A DNA stretch of 64,000 bases from Sceloporus undulatus. Its lineage: Eukaryota; Chordata; Lepidosauria; Squamata; Phrynosomatidae. Positions 24,356 to 35,412 of this stretch are shown here, one piece after another. The stretch spans positions 48,986,353-49,050,352 of the forward strand of contig NC_056528.1 of NCBI RefSeq assembly GCF_019175285.1, written 5' to 3'. A model generated the notes under the pieces. That model searched no databases, was not told the DNA's origin, and worked only from the letters and a program-made list of their open reading frames with translations. The number at the start of each line of letters is the position of its first letter. The stretch's first letter is position 1. The position numbers and the translations under genes were made by a program.

Positions 24356-24356
<1 letters not shown>
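23056..24356. other. Intergenic, apparently single copy
   Basis: No exon was found. A TC run lies near 23597-23614. The part 23900-24240 is AT-rich and non-repetitive, and looks like possible conserved noncoding DNA. Confidence 0.45.

Positions 24357-24396
<40 letters not shown>
24357..24396. repeat. (CA)n microsatellite
   Basis: About twenty AC units. Confidence 0.97.
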
Positions 24397-24398
<2 letters not shown>

Positions 24399-24429
24399 TG
24401 ACATATGGGAAGCCTTTCAGTGAGGTACC

Positions 24430-24766
24430 TCCAGGTCACCCAGTTGTCAACAGGTCTTGCAAACCTAGGACAGCCGTGGCTTCTTTCATTGAGTCTCTCC
24501 ATCTGAAATGTGGTCTTCCTCTTTACCTGTCAGACCATGCATTAGACAGTCGTCCCTCCAAATCTGCAAACTTGGAATTCACGAATTTGGTTACATGACC
24601 CCTTCCATGATCCTATGAAAGAAGGCTAAAAAGTCAAATAAATGAGTCTGACAGCAAATCAAGCCTGAACTCTCCCTAGAAGCCAAGATGAGTAAACTGA
24701 GGCTGTTGTACTTTGGCCATATCTTGGATATTTGAGCCAAGCAAGCCCAAACTTTCCTTAGGATAC

Positions 24767-24821
<55 letters not shown>

Positions 24822-24922
24822 TAGAAGGCAGGATGACGAAACTGAAACGGTTGTATTTTGGACGGATCACGGGAAAACATGACTCATGGTGTGCATTGGA
24901 AAGGAATATTCTTGCCAGTTCC
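24430..24922. mobile_element. RTE/BovB-like LINE fragments around an (AAT)n run
   Basis: The part 24430-24540 carries the LINE 3' region in antisense ('GCCGTGGCTTCTTTCATTGA'). The parts 24640-24720 and 24826-24920 carry the sense phrase for Ala-Lys-Met-x-Lys-Leu-x-x-Leu-x-x-Phe-Gly, twice. An (AAT)n microsatellite at 24767-24822 separates the sense pieces. All are short and broken. Confidence 0.6.
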
Positions 24923-25922
24923 TTGATATCCATCGTCACAATTCACAAACAGGTTTTTTTAGTGCCTCTGCTATATAAATATTAACCATAAAATAGAATT
25001 ATGGCCATTGTTGTTGTTTCTGTTTTATTATGTTCCACATTTTTAAAACTGCTTTTAGTTTGCAATTTTTAGATTAAAAAATAGAAATTGTGTTTTAATT
25101 TCATGTACTTAAATATTTTTCATTGCACTGTGATTTTTTGTTAGAGATGGCATGCTGCAGCAGGAGAAATAAAATATTGGCTTCAGGTTTGCATAGCTGG
25201 TAATGAAATTCATGTGTACATGTTTCTGGTTATGTGTCCAAACACTATAGCGGAAGATGGACGATGAAGGAATAAGACGTAGAAAGGTGACTGGGAGGCC
25301 GTGAGCTGACTAACACAATGCTGGACTCCATTTATAGCAACTGTACACAATGGCGAAGTCAGTACCAAAAAATGTCCTTCCAACCCATCGCTGTGTCATT
25401 GTGTTAGACAAGGTCTAAGAATAGACTCTCGTGGGGATCAGCTTTCTTTGCTTTGCAAGTCAGAACAAAGGCGGTGCAGATGGTCCTTACGCAACTCCTC
25501 TGAGGCTCCCAGGGGGTCAAAACCTTGCTTTGTTCAACGACAACAGTGACCAGCCATGGTTGCCAACACTGGGCAAAATCGGAGCATGAGAATGGCCCAA
25601 CAACCAAAGGTCCAAGCAGCTGGCAGCGATTTTGAGGGAGGTGGATACATGGCCACAAGGACAAAATAGCCAAAGAGGGGAAGACACATCTGCATGGAGC
25701 TTGCAAGCTCTCTAGTAGGAAAGAGCAACAAAGATCCTAATGGGAAGAGCTGCGTCTCAGTGGTAAAGCAGTGTGGTCACATAGTGAAGAACCTCCAGAG
25801 GGTTCCTACAATCCTAGATTTCTTACAGACCCTTACTATTGACCATGATGGTGTAGTTAAAGAGGAGTTCTAGGACAACATACTTGGAGGAGAACCAAAG
25901 GTTGCCCCACATTCACCTAGAA
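24923..25922. other. Intergenic, no gene recognised
   Basis: I see no exon or nameable repeat. Confidence 0.45.
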
Positions 25923-26094
25923 CAGTGGTTCTCAACCTTTCTAATCCAGTTCCTCATGTTGTGGTGACCCCCAACTGATAGTCTCAGTACCTAAGACCAT
26001 CAATAATATGTCTTTTCCAATGGTCTTAGGTGACCCCTGTGAAAGACTCGTTTAACCCCCAAAGGGGTTGTGACCCACAGGTTGAGAACCGCTG
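25923..26094. mobile_element. SPIN-type non-autonomous hAT element
   Basis: The ends are CAGTGGTTCTCAACC and its inverted counterpart GGTTGAGAACCGCTG. The interior contains 'GTGACCCCCAACTG', 'GGTCTTAGGTGACCCCTGTG' and 'CCCCAAAGGGGTTGTGACCC', all matching the remembered SPIN consensus. The flanks ACCTAGAA and GCTTAGAA fit a decayed 8-bp target duplication. At 172 bp it has lost central sequence and encodes nothing. Confidence 0.88.
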
Positions 26095-26411
26095 GCTTAG
26101 AAGATCCAGGCTCCCATCCTAGGCTCTCAGGTTGCAATGACCTTCCGCAGCCAGGATAGAAAAGACCCCTGCCATAGAGTTTGTATGAAGGCAGTGGATT
26201 TTATTGGGACTGTCCCTGTCAAATCAAGAACAGCTGAAGGATAATCATCTCTTCTGTCTTTGCTGGACCATAATCTCTCATGCTAGATGCCTTCAGTTGC
26301 CAGACTTAATGGTAGATCGCTGCTTCTCATGGGAGCATTAAAAAGGCCAAAGCCATAATATAAGAAAGGTTTTGAAGCTCAATGAGACCAGAGCATTGTG
26401 TTCCAACAGTG
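26095..26411. other. Intergenic, no gene recognised
   Basis: I see no exon or nameable repeat. Confidence 0.45.
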
Positions 26412-26562
26412 GTCAGATGTCAAGTTGAAGTCTTTCATGGCCAGCATCCATATTTTGGGGGAGGATTTTTGGGGGACCATGTTCTAGAAGAGGTTTTTTT
26501 CCCTGACATTTCATCAGCATCTGTGGCTGGCATCTTCAAAGAAAGATGCTATTCTCTGAAGA
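26412..26562 (+). repeat. Dispersed repeat with TTTCATCAGCATCTGTGGCT core
   Basis: It contains 'CATGGCCAGCATCC', 'CCATGTTCTAGAAGAGG' and 'CATCTGTGGCTGGCATCTTC'. Copies or pieces occur at 32443-32545, 39936-40020, 40596-40640 and 40868-40970. I remember the family as common in lizards but cannot classify it. Confidence 0.7.
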
Positions 26563-26639
26563 TGCCATCTTCTCTTCTCTCCAAAGAAGGAAAGTCCATT
26601 GCCTTCCAAAGCTTTGTAAAATGGAAGGTGGTAGGTAAA

Positions 26640-26792
26640 GAGGAGGACCACAACATAGATGGATCGACCATCAAGGAAGCCAATGGCCCTCAGCTTGCAA
26701 GACTTCATTGAGGCTGTTGGTAATAAGCTGTCTTGTAAGTCTCTCATCCATAGGGTCACCTGAAGTCGATTTGCCTACATTTAACAACAACA
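26640..26792 (+). mobile_element. RTE/BovB-like LINE 3' terminus
   Basis: It has 'CAGCTTGCAAGACTTCATTG', then 'AAGTCTCTCATCCATAGGGT', then a tail ending AACAACAACAG. This order is the extreme 3' end of the LINE seen at 12485-12982, and the end of the SINE tails resembles it. Confidence 0.7.
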
Positions 26793-28088
26793 GCTGCCTC
26801 TGAAAGCAGACCTTAATAGATAGCTGTTGTGACAAACAACCAATTGCTGGTTTATTCCAAATCTGTTCCAGGCTAAACAGATGCAGGAAGAACAGAGAGA
26901 AACTCTCCTGAAGCAAACGCTTGGTAAGCGAAGACAAGACATTATATCACCTGGACATTATCCATATAGGGTACATTTTGTTCCAGATGGCCATGAACAG
27001 CTGAGGTTTATTTAGCCCAGAGGCGAGATGGCCTCTTCCAAAGAAAAGCAGTAGAACAGTGAGGATTAAACATCATTAATCCTTATTTGATCTACTAATT
27101 ATCGTGTCATCTCCTATTAAGGTCCCGATGCCTATTAATAGGGTTTTTGGCAGAGGGGTGTCGCATCCTGACCTCAGTGCCTTTTGAGAATGGTTACGGC
27201 TGAACATCAACACTTGGCTCATTTTTGTGCAATATGAAAAATGTGGAGACCTGTTTTCTGGTGCGTGGGTAGCTGGCATCCTGTTAGTGTTTTATGTCAA
27301 CTTAAGTTCCCTTTAGGGTTACCAGCTCAAGATCATCTCAGACCTTGAGGCTTCCAAGTCAAAACATGAGAGGTAGGAATCCCTCCCTTCCTTTGGTGAT
27401 GCCATTAAGAATGATGCATTGAATCCCAACCACAGTTTCTCACAGCTTATCATTCAACGCATGTTCTTGTCAGGGAATCAAGCCTGCATCTGCACTGCAG
27501 AATAAATGCAGTTTGACAATGCCTCGACTGTCATGACAATGCAAGGCAAGCCACACACTTTCAGCCCCAGATATAACAGGATTCCCTTAGGGTCGCCAGA
27601 AGTTGGAAATAACTTGGAGGCACACAATAACGAAAGGATGCACTCCTCGAGTCGATACATCACTCAACGGAGGCTGGAACTATCTGCTTCCATTTTGACA
27701 CCATCCTTATTCCTAGAAGTATCCCGGTCCAACCTTTAGCATGAACATCTTTGTTTGTAGCGGAGGATTGTGTGTGCTGAAAAAGAAAAAAGTACACCCA
27801 GCTGTATTTGGAAGACTTTGGGAAACATTTAATCGTCAACCCAGATCAAAAGAAAACTTCTGAAATGCAGCCATGTCTCACGATTGATCAAAGGTTTAAC
27901 ATAATTTGTTCAGTGTGGCTCAATGACATAATTTGCATTCTTTCTGTCTTTCATTCTCTCTCTCTCTCTTCCTCTGAGATCTGGCTGGAAACCAAAGACA
28001 GGGATTGGTGGCAACCTGTTGGTCTCTCCTTTTTCTTGCATTCATGAATATGGAAGCAATTGGATATCTGTTAGGGAACAGCGAGAGA
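26793..28088. other. Intergenic, no gene; small repeat pieces
   Basis: No exon was found. The part 27485-27525 is a piece of the ACACTGCAG MITE family. The part 27572-27632 is a SINE tail with 'TTAGGGTCGCCAGAAGTTGG'. Confidence 0.5.
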
Positions 28089-28224
28089 GGGATTGTTTTA
28101 AGACGACATTGCTCAAATTAAGCATTAAATCCCGACGTTAAAAAGTGGTGCGATTGTGCTGCTTTTTGTACAGCTGAATGTCACGTTAATGCTTAATTCG
28201 CCTGACGTGTCTGAAAACAATCCC
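28089..28224. mobile_element. Palindromic MITE, GGGATTGTTTT ends
   Basis: The left arm 28089-28127 and reversed right arm 28187-28224 match at about four bases in five (GGGATTGTTTTAAGACG and GGGATTGTTTTCAGACACG). The length is 136 bp with no coding capacity and no clear target duplication. Confidence 0.7.
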
Positions 28225-28299
28225 GCTCTTGTAGGATGTTCCCGGGATTTAAAACCCATTTTTGTATCAAATTTGGGCACTTTGGCTTCCATGTGATAA

Positions 28300-28362
28300 A
28301 CTCCATAGAGTTGGAAGGGACCATAAAGGTCATGTAGTCCCTTGCCATGAAAGAACGCACAA
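28300..28362 (-). mobile_element. CR1 LINE 3' fragment
   Basis: The plus strand reads 'ATAGAGTTGGAAGGGACC' followed by a 'GTCATGTAGTCC' phrase, the antisense of a CR1 3' end. Confidence 0.6.
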
Positions 28363-29066
28363 CTACAAAGTTGCCTATCCAAAGAAGAAGGATCCATCAC
28401 CGCATCCCTGGAAGCAACCTGCTCCATCGCCAAACGGTTCTTCCAGTAAAGAAGTTCTTCCTAATGTTTTGATGAGCGATTATTGGATGAGGATGAAGAT
28501 AATGCGGACAAGGGTGATTTGATGCGCAGGGAATTTTAATTGCGCTTGCGCCTTTGCCTCCTGCCTGTGAGAGATAGCTCTGAACAGGTTGATATGGGTG
28601 AGCCAAAGTAAATCGATCCTTCCCCAGAGGAATTACAAGTCTTCTCATGAACACCGCTTTGGTTTGTCTGCAAAACAATATGATTTGTTGCCGGGCTTTA
28701 CATGTTTATTTATGGGGATCGATGGCTGTAATAGAATCTGAGCCTTCCTTAGCAAGCTGCGATCAATCCGTCTCTCCACCTCTCTTTGCATTAAAGCAGG
28801 GAAGGAGCAAAAGGTGTTTCCTTTACATTCACTCAGTCAACAGATTCCACCAAAGGAACCATTTGTTCCCTGGAAATGGCTGGCATTTCCTTGGCTTAAC
28901 AGTTGTCCAAGCAATGGGATATGTCCACTATATTCCCCTTATTTTCCATTGGCACCAAGTCCTTCTGGCTCGGTCTAAAGAAGGATGAGTGCTCATGATG
29001 TGTGCATGCGTATGTGTGCGCATTTCCAAATTATGGCAACTCTAAGGTGACCTACCTTTCCAGTTT

Positions 29067-29325
29067 GTCACACCGGGGCTAATTTCGGCATTAAAGAGAG
29101 ACTAAAGCGCATTTAAAGCATCCCGCAAACAAAGCGAAAACGTAATTGTAAGTAAAAAGTAATTAAGCCAATGATTACCACAAATGCAGTTTCACAAAGT
29201 GACATCAGAAGTGCATTGTCGCTGAAATCCTGAAAGTAAAAAGATGCGCGTTAATGCTTCTTTGTGACCACTTTAATGGCGGGTTTTGTGAGACGTCATG
29301 TGAAATCATTTTGCATAATCATTTA
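29067..29325. mobile_element. MITE, GGAGTTTATCACAC family, left-end copy
   Basis: It matches 4706-4960 in the same orientation ('AAAGCGCATTTAAAGCATCC', 'TTAATGCTTCTTTGTGACCA'). The right end is missing. A SINE tail scrap (29027-29065) abuts it. Confidence 0.75.
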
Positions 29326-29329
29326 GCTG

Positions 29330-29455
29330 TCTCTATCAGAGCGCTTTGGTGCCTCCCTCCAACAAACTACAAATCCCAGGATTCCTTAGGATGGAGTCAT
29401 GACATTTAAAACGGTGCCAAACTGCATTAATTCTGCAGTGTGGAAGAGACGCTAA
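29330..29455. mobile_element. Palindromic MITE, right part (ACACTGCAG family)
   Basis: It has 'AACTACAAATCCCAGGATTC' and 'GGTGCCAAACTGCATTAATT', and ends near 'CTGCAGTGTGG'. This is the right arm as in 56244-56470. Confidence 0.75.
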
Positions 29456-30310
29456 AATTTTGTTAGGGTCTTACACATGTGTAAGCTCCCCTGTGAATGT
29501 GTTTGCGCATATTTGCCTGAGGCAGAGCAAGGACATTTGGTTCAAGTTAGAGAAGTGGAGTTGCACATGTGATCCATTGCACATGGAAGTGCATGGAAAC
29601 ACACATGGGTGTGCATGCATTTATATGTCGTCTTGGTCCAGTTGGGCAACATTTGCTGTTCAACACAAGAGTTGCATAGCAGAATGAATGCACCACTTGG
29701 CATATGGAGATTTACAATACACATTGCTTTGATGTACATGCTCTGAAATTAAAGATTGCTTTTTAAAAGGACTGGAGATTTCAAATAGTTGGAAAATTGG
29801 CCCTTTAAGGAAACCCTTTTCCCCGCTCTCACAGTTTTGCCCCCTACTGTGACTTTTCATCTTTAATTCATTAAGAGAGGCTGCACTTAGTGAGGATGAG
29901 CATTTTAACGCCCGAGGAGCTGGCAAATTTCTAGCGCCTGCGTCTGCTTTCGTACAACACTCTCCAGAAAAACTCTGACCCTCTTCGCGTTTCTACAGAG
30001 TTTGGAAAAAACCATATTCTCCAATAGTCCTGATTTGGAAGCAACCGTCCAGATTAATCCTCTGACATCCCACTTGTTCATCCGCTTTCAAAATGCCCCG
30101 GTTTCTCTCTCCTCCATTTTCCCCTTACTTAAATTGCGGCAAAGTGCAAAAGCATTGAGTTAACTAACTCAATAAGCTCAACAAGGAGAAGGAGCAAGGA
30201 GGGAAATGAGTCTTGCCCTTCCCAGTTGGCTAAGGCAAAAGCAAACTGCTGCAGCCTTTCCTAACTTGTATGATCTTCCTCATTAATAATCTTTGCTTTC
30301 TTGACCATGC
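29456..30310. other. Intergenic, apparently single copy
   Basis: No exon is seen and no repeat is recognised. Confidence 0.45.
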
Positions 30311-30536
30311 TAAGGGTGCATCTACATTGGAGAAATGACGCAGTTTGACACCACTTTAAGTGCCGTCGCTCTCTCCTATGCAACCTTGGGATGTGTGGTC
30401 TTACAAGGTCTTTAACTTTCTCTACCAAATTGGACGGGTGCCTCACAAAAATGCAAATGCCAGGGTTTGGGAAGACAAAGCCAGAGCAGTTAAAGCGGTG
30501 TCAAACGGCATTATTTCCACAGTGCAGATGCCTCCT
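30311..30536. mobile_element. Palindromic MITE, complete copy (ACACTGCAG family)
   Basis: The left end is CTAAGGGTGCATCTACATTGG and the right end CAGTGCAGATGCC. The arms carry 'CAGTTTGACACCACTTTAAG' and the inverted equivalent. Confidence 0.8.
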
Positions 30537-30825
30537 ACGATGTTGCTCAGCCACATGAGTCCCAGTTACCATTTGTGAAATGTTGAAGGATGGTTTGCAT
30601 TTACAAGTATAGCCCTTCTTAACAGCCAGGACGCCATCCAAGGGAACATGGGTTATGTAGTTTCGTGAGGGATTTCATATGGTCTACTGTAAGGTAAGGG
30701 AATACAGGGGTTCACCAGACTGAAAATCCCAAGACTGCATAGTATATAGAGCCCTGTCGGTTCAAATGGGATCAAAGCACTATATATACATATGTGAAAG
30801 AGATTATTTTTATTTTGGAAAGTGT

Positions 30826-31040
30826 AGTGTGCCATAGTGGTTTGAGCGCTGGACTATGACTCTGGAGACCAGGGTTCGATTGCCGGCACAGCGATGCAAA
30901 CCCACTGGGTGACCTTGTGCAAGTGGCACTCTCTCAGCCTCAGAGGAAGGCCATGGCAAGCCTCTTCTGAACCAATTGTGCCAAGAAAACCCCACGATAG
31001 GGTCGCCATAAGTCGGAAATGCCTTGAAGGCGCACAAGAA
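30826..31040 (+). repeat. tRNA-derived SINE, full length
   Basis: This is the clearest copy: head 'GCCATAGTGGTTTGAGCGC', B box GGTTCGATTGCC, middle 'CTCTCAGCCTCAGAGGAAGG', tail 'GGGTCGCCATAAGTCGGAAA' and 'TGCCTTGAAGGCGCACAAG'. A pol III A box is not clear to me. Confidence 0.93.
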
Positions 31041-31404
31041 TGAAAACTTCAATAAAGTCGTCTGTGGCCGGAGTGACGGAAGGCATCCGGAGAGGATGTA
31101 AGGAGAGGCGACAGGGCACTTTCTGCCTTGTCTATCTTTCAGGTCGCTCAGTGCATCGGCCTTCCATCAGTTCAAGAAAGGTTTAAGTCATTTCCACCAG
31201 AGACAGCTGGAAGTGGCTATTGAAAAGACGGTGGCATCACACAGTCTGCATTATGTCTGTTTGAAAGGTCAATATGTCTGCTCTCATTGATTATTTGCAA
31301 CAACAACATCACTCCACGCTGCAATGCCATCCATATTTACCCAAAAGTCAGTTCCACTTTGTCCGGTGGAGCTTTCTCCCAGGTAAGAGTATATAGAAGA
31401 AGTA

Positions 31405-31649
31405 TATACAGAGGACTGCACACGATGTTGCACAAAACCCGCCATTAACGTGGTCACAAAGAAGCATTAACGCACATCTTTTTACTTTTGGGATTTCAGT
31501 GACAATTCATTTCTGGTATCACTTCATTTGCGCAATTGCGCACGATCATCATTTGCGCAATTACTCGCCATTTCTGCTTCATTCACGGGATGCTTTAAAT
31601 GCGCTTCAATCTCACTTTAATGCCACAATCAGTCCCAATGTGATAACCT
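31405..31649. mobile_element. MITE, GGAGTTTATCACAC family, inverted copy
   Basis: It is the reverse orientation of 4706-5017. It contains 'TGGTCACAAAGAAGCATTAA' and ends with 'GTGATAACCTCC'. The left part is truncated. Confidence 0.78.
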
Positions 31650-31654
31650 CCATA

Positions 31655-31895
31655 GAACGGTTATACTGTTATGGAATTCTGGGAATGGTAGTTTTATGAG
31701 ACATTTCACCTTATCAGTCAGAGAGCTCTGAGGCCAAGATACATTTCCCAGAATTCCATAGCAATTTCAGCCTTCTGTCCAGGAGGAATTCCAAAAGGTC
31801 CTCCATTTTGAGCATGACTATGAAGCGTGGATTTACATTTCTAGGAGTCTTTCTAGCTTTTATTTGGTCATGCCCTACATTTTTCTTCAATGTCC
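31655..31895. repeat. MITE core followed by a dispersed repeat
   Basis: The part 31655-31770 is a palindromic MITE core with 'TATGGAATTCTGGGAATGGT' and its inverted partner. The part 31766-31895 is the second copy of the dispersed repeat at 11390-11515 ('CCTTCTGTCCAGGAGGAATT'). Confidence 0.65.
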
Positions 31896-32442
31896 TACAC
31901 TTTTCGGTGCCTTGTCCTCCTTTAGGGTTAGGGCATCATTTCTGATTTGAGGATAGTAGGGATAGGAGGGAATTCGAAACACGACAGTTTTTAAAATGAA
32001 AAATCAGGTTTCCATCCATCCTGATTTCTAAGGATGGCGTTGCCACGTCATCCTGAAACCCTTGTTAAATCCTCATTACTTCTCCCTTGGACCGCTTTGC
32101 CGGCGGTCGTCCTCGCCGCGCCAAAATCATCTCATCCTCAATTCTGTGTTGACTGACAGCTTGGTTCTTTCATCCGCACAAGGGGCGATTTATCTTTTAT
32201 TCATCTCTGGGCACTAAGTGCCTGCCAAGCTGCCAAGACATCCTCCGTCTCTTCCAGACGGATCTATCATTGTTAAGGGAATTGTGGGTTTAAAACGACA
32301 CAACATCAGTAGGATGACCACCATCTTGTGGTTGCCGATCCTGGGGAAACACTCCATTTTTCAACCAGTGATGTTTTTATTGGGCCAACCAAAATGCACA
32401 ACAGACACGTTGCCAGCTTTCAAAGCTCCCCTGGCTTCTTCA
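31896..32442. other. Intergenic, no gene recognised
   Basis: I see no exon or nameable repeat. Confidence 0.45.
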
Positions 32443-32545
32443 CCAGCTGGCAAAACGTCAGGAATAAACGCTTCTAGGACATGGCAACACAGCCCGAAAA
32501 TCCCACAAAAAACTATGGATGCCGGCCATGAAAGCCTTCAACTTC
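32443..32545 (-). repeat. Dispersed repeat, reverse copy of the 26412 family
   Basis: It reads 'AACGTCAGGAATAAACGCTT', 'CTAGGACATGGC' and 'GATGCCGGCCATGAAAGCC' on the plus strand. Confidence 0.7.
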
Positions 32546-32573
32546 ACATTTCCTTTGAGCAATTTGCTTGCAC

Positions 32574-32802
32574 AGCGGGCCCTTGGTATCCACTGGGCTT
32601 TGGGTCCAGGAGCCTCCGTGGGTTACAAAATCCATGGATACTCAAGTCCCATGAAACACAACAGCAAAGTCAAATGGTTCTGCTTATATAAAATGTCAAC
32701 ATCAGGCTTCGCTTATTGAGATTAGCATATTTTCAAAAGTACTTTGAAGCAGTGGATGCTCGAATCCGTGGATAAGGAATCCGTGGATACAGAGGGCCAA
32801 AT
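32574..32802. mobile_element. Mariner/Tigger-type non-autonomous element
   Basis: The left end is ACAGCGGGCCCTTGGTATCC. The reversed right end is TACATTTGGCCCTCTGTATCC. Inner words 'GGATACTCAAGTCCCAT' and 'GTGGATAAGGAATCCGTGG' are typical of the lizard copies at 40723 and 44803. Confidence 0.7.
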
Positions 32803-32953
32803 GTACTGGGCTTCTATCTTTGGACATGTCTACACAGGCTAGTTGCACCAGTTTCTGCAACCCTCCAGTGTGACTACACAACACACAAGGGCAAATCCTA
32901 TTTCAAATGTGGACTGTGTTCATGAGCGAAGGCCAGTTCCATCATGAATCCAA

Positions 32954-33192
32954 CCTTGAGAGAGTGTGACTTGCCCAGGGTCACCCAATGGGTTCCCATG
33001 GTTGAGCGAGGATTCGAAGCCTGCTCTCCAGAGTCCTAATCCAATCCTCAAACCATTACACTATACTCTCTGACCTTATAAATGCTCTTATAAAATCTTT
33101 AAAGGCCTTATAAAATCCCAGGGTGCTATAGGAAGGGAGCTAGAGCACTTAAAGTGGTGTCAAACTGCATCATTTCTACAGTCCGGATGCAC
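32954..33192. repeat. SINE head (reverse) next to a MITE right arm
   Basis: The part 32954-33068 is a reverse SINE 5' half ('GGATTCGAAGCCTG', 'CTCAAACCATTACAC'). The part 33100-33192 is the right arm of the ACACTGCAG MITE ('AAAGTGGTGTCAAACTGCAT'). Confidence 0.75.
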
Positions 33193-33506
33193 AATTGGTG
33201 AAGGAGGAGGCACCCCCCAGTAAATTAAAAATAGGAAACCCAGAAATGTATATTTGTGGGAATATAACTGTTGTGGTCAGTCCTGGAAACTCAATGCAAA
33301 TTTATTAGGCGAAGCATGCACTCAGTGATGCTCCGTTTCTGAATATTCAGCATTTGCAACATCCAGTCTTTCATGTATAACTTCTGTTTCCACCTGGAAT
33401 CACCCCAAGGCTGCAATATGATAATCAGTTTATTTGTTTTGTAATATTATGAATGTTACAAGCTATACTTGTGTAACAAGAGTGGATTACAGGAGTCATG
33501 CGTGAA

Positions 33507-33656
33507 AGAGCAGATTGCGCCTGATCTCAGAAGCTAAGCAGGTCAGACCTGGTTAGCGCATAGAAGGGAGACCGCCAGGGAATAATACCAGGTGCTCTAG
33601 ACTATATTTCACAAGAAGGCAATGCCAAATTCCCCTCTGAGCCTCCTGCCAAAATA
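33507..33656 (+). repeat. 5S rRNA-derived SINE, 5' part
   Basis: It includes 'CTGATCTCAGAAGCTAAGCA', 'GACCTGGTTAGCGC' and 'GGGAGACCGCCAGGGAATA', a strong match to the 5S rRNA internal promoter region, followed by the shared SINE middle. The BovB-like tail is missing. Confidence 0.85.
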
Positions 33657-33662
33657 ATGCTG

Positions 33663-34095
33663 ATTGACATCCCTTTAATTGTCATGGCCCCATCCTATGG
33701 AATCCTGGGATTTGTAGTTTTGGTGAGTCACCAGCATTTGGCAGAGAAGGACAAAGACCTTGTGAATGCTGGGAAAGTTCGTAACTAAAGTAGATCAAGA
33801 ACATACAAGAGTGGTCTTCAATCCAGAAATTGAAATGGATAAAACAAAGCTGCCATAGGTTAACCATCCAAGGGGCCTTGGTAAAACCATTTCGCTTGAA
33901 ATGCAAAACGAATGTCCCATTGGGATAAGCTACCAACTATGGAGAAGAGAAACTACAAATCCCAGGATTCCATAGGATGACGCAACCACACTTAAAAGTG
34001 ATGGGAGGCCAGCATGGTTCAAGCGTTGGACTACGATGCTGGAGAGCAGGGTTCGATTCTCCACTCGAGCATAAAAAAAACCCCATTGGGTGATA
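33663..34095. repeat. MITE arms around single-copy DNA, then a SINE head
   Basis: The part 33663-33770 has the left arm ('GGAATCCTGGGATTTGTAGT'). The part 33945-34003 has the right arm ('AACTACAAATCCCAGGATTC'). They enclose about 175 bp of other sequence. The part 34007-34095 is a SINE 5' third with B box GGTTCGATTC. Confidence 0.65.
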
Positions 34096-34097
34096 TT

Positions 34098-34160
34098 GGA
34101 AGAGACCCCAAGGGGCCATTAGTCCAATGCCCTTCAGCCATGCAGGAATACACAGAACTG
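34098..34160 (-). mobile_element. CR1 LINE 3' fragment
   Basis: The plus strand reads 'GGAAGAGACCCCAAGGGGCC' and 'CAGCCATGCAGGAA', the antisense of a CR1 3' region. Confidence 0.65.
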
Positions 34161-35056
34161 TGCCACTTCTAGCAGTCTTTGGACATCACATCTGAGAATT
34201 GCAATCCATGACCTGATGAAGGGTTGCACATCCTACTCCATCTCAGCCCTTAAATATATACAGTGCTAGGCACCCTCTCACACAAATACACATACACAGA
34301 GAGAGAGAGAAAGAGAGAGCATCCTTCTGGAGGACGTTTTGCAAGCAGATTTTCGAGATCAGCTTCCATTCTGTCAGAAAGCTGATCAAGCAACAGATGG
34401 AGAGGATTGTAGCAGCCGGGCGAGAAGCAAAAATCAGCTCCGGTGCAGCCTTAACAAGTAGAAAACCCTGTAAGTGCACCGCACTCGGCAATTACTTTTG
34501 ATCCATCTGTCACTTTCCCTCCTACTCGCGTGTCACTCATGTCACCCTCTTGGCTGGCAAATGCATGGCAAAGAAAGTCGCATGGCAGGAGGCGGGGGGA
34601 AAGAAAGGCGTCTCAGAGGACAGCAGAGACCCAACCAATCCTACCTTTGCATTCAAGGCAGGGGTTGCTGCTTACAAGTCGACTGGAGGCCTTGGGGAGA
34701 AAACAAAATTAGCCTAATGCACATTTTTTTTTTTGCAAAGGAAATAGAAGGGCTGGAAGGAAAATATGTGCAACCAAGACTCTGATTATAGGCCTGTCAT
34801 ATTCCTGGTTTGATGTGGCGGCGGCTGGCTGTACCTGGAGCATCGGCGGCTATGTTTTAAGGCTGGACCCCTACCGAGAGTGAAGCAACTCAAATCTCAA
34901 GCCAAATCCAAGCCATGTGAAGCACCTTTGTAAGGCAGGAGGGCTCCAAGTGGAAAACCTACCTCTCCCAGATGTAAAGGGTTTGCAAACATGCCTCCTC
35001 CAGTTTTGTCCTCAGCATTATTTCTATAGTGTAGGTGCATCCTCTAATTTTTTAAA
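34161..35056. other. Intergenic, no gene recognised
   Basis: No exon is seen. A GA run lies at about 34298-34318. Confidence 0.45.
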
Positions 35057-35173
35057 TTGGGTGTATCTATACTGTGGAGATAATGCAGTTTGACACCGCT
35101 TTAACAGCCATGGCTCCAGCAACACTGAAAGCGGTATCAAACTGCATTATTTTTACAGTGCAGATGCACCCAG
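35057..35173. mobile_element. Minimal palindromic MITE (ACACTGCAG family)
   Basis: It is 117 bp. The left end is TTGGGTGTATCTATACTG and the reversed right end TGGGTGCATCTGCACTG. It keeps both outer arms ('AATGCAGTTTGACACCGC') but has lost the centre. Confidence 0.85.
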
Positions 35174-35269
35174 ATTCTTAAGTCTGATTTCTTGATAACA
35201 GTCTCCATTTTTATTGATGACTGAGGCAGGGTACAGAAAGTCTCTTCCCCCCCCCTTTTTTTAATATGA

Positions 35270-35412
35270 TTTAGAATTGGAATGGACCACAAGGGACATG
35301 TAGTCCAGCTCCCTACCATTGTAAGCATCCCAAAAGATGTCCATCCAACCTTGGTTTGCAGATCTCCAAAGAAGGGTAGTCCACTGCCTTCCTAAGCACT
35401 CTGTAGCAAAGT
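35270..35412 (-). mobile_element. CR1 LINE 3' fragment
   Basis: The plus strand carries 'ACCACAAGGGACATGTAGTC', 'GATGTCCATCCAACC' and 'CAAAGAAGGGTAGTCCAC', the antisense of a CR1 3' region. Confidence 0.65.

Noticed and set aside
30826-30910. tRNA gene
   Set aside because: The B box is clear but there is no tRNA cloverleaf or anticodon arm; it is the head of a SINE present in many copies.
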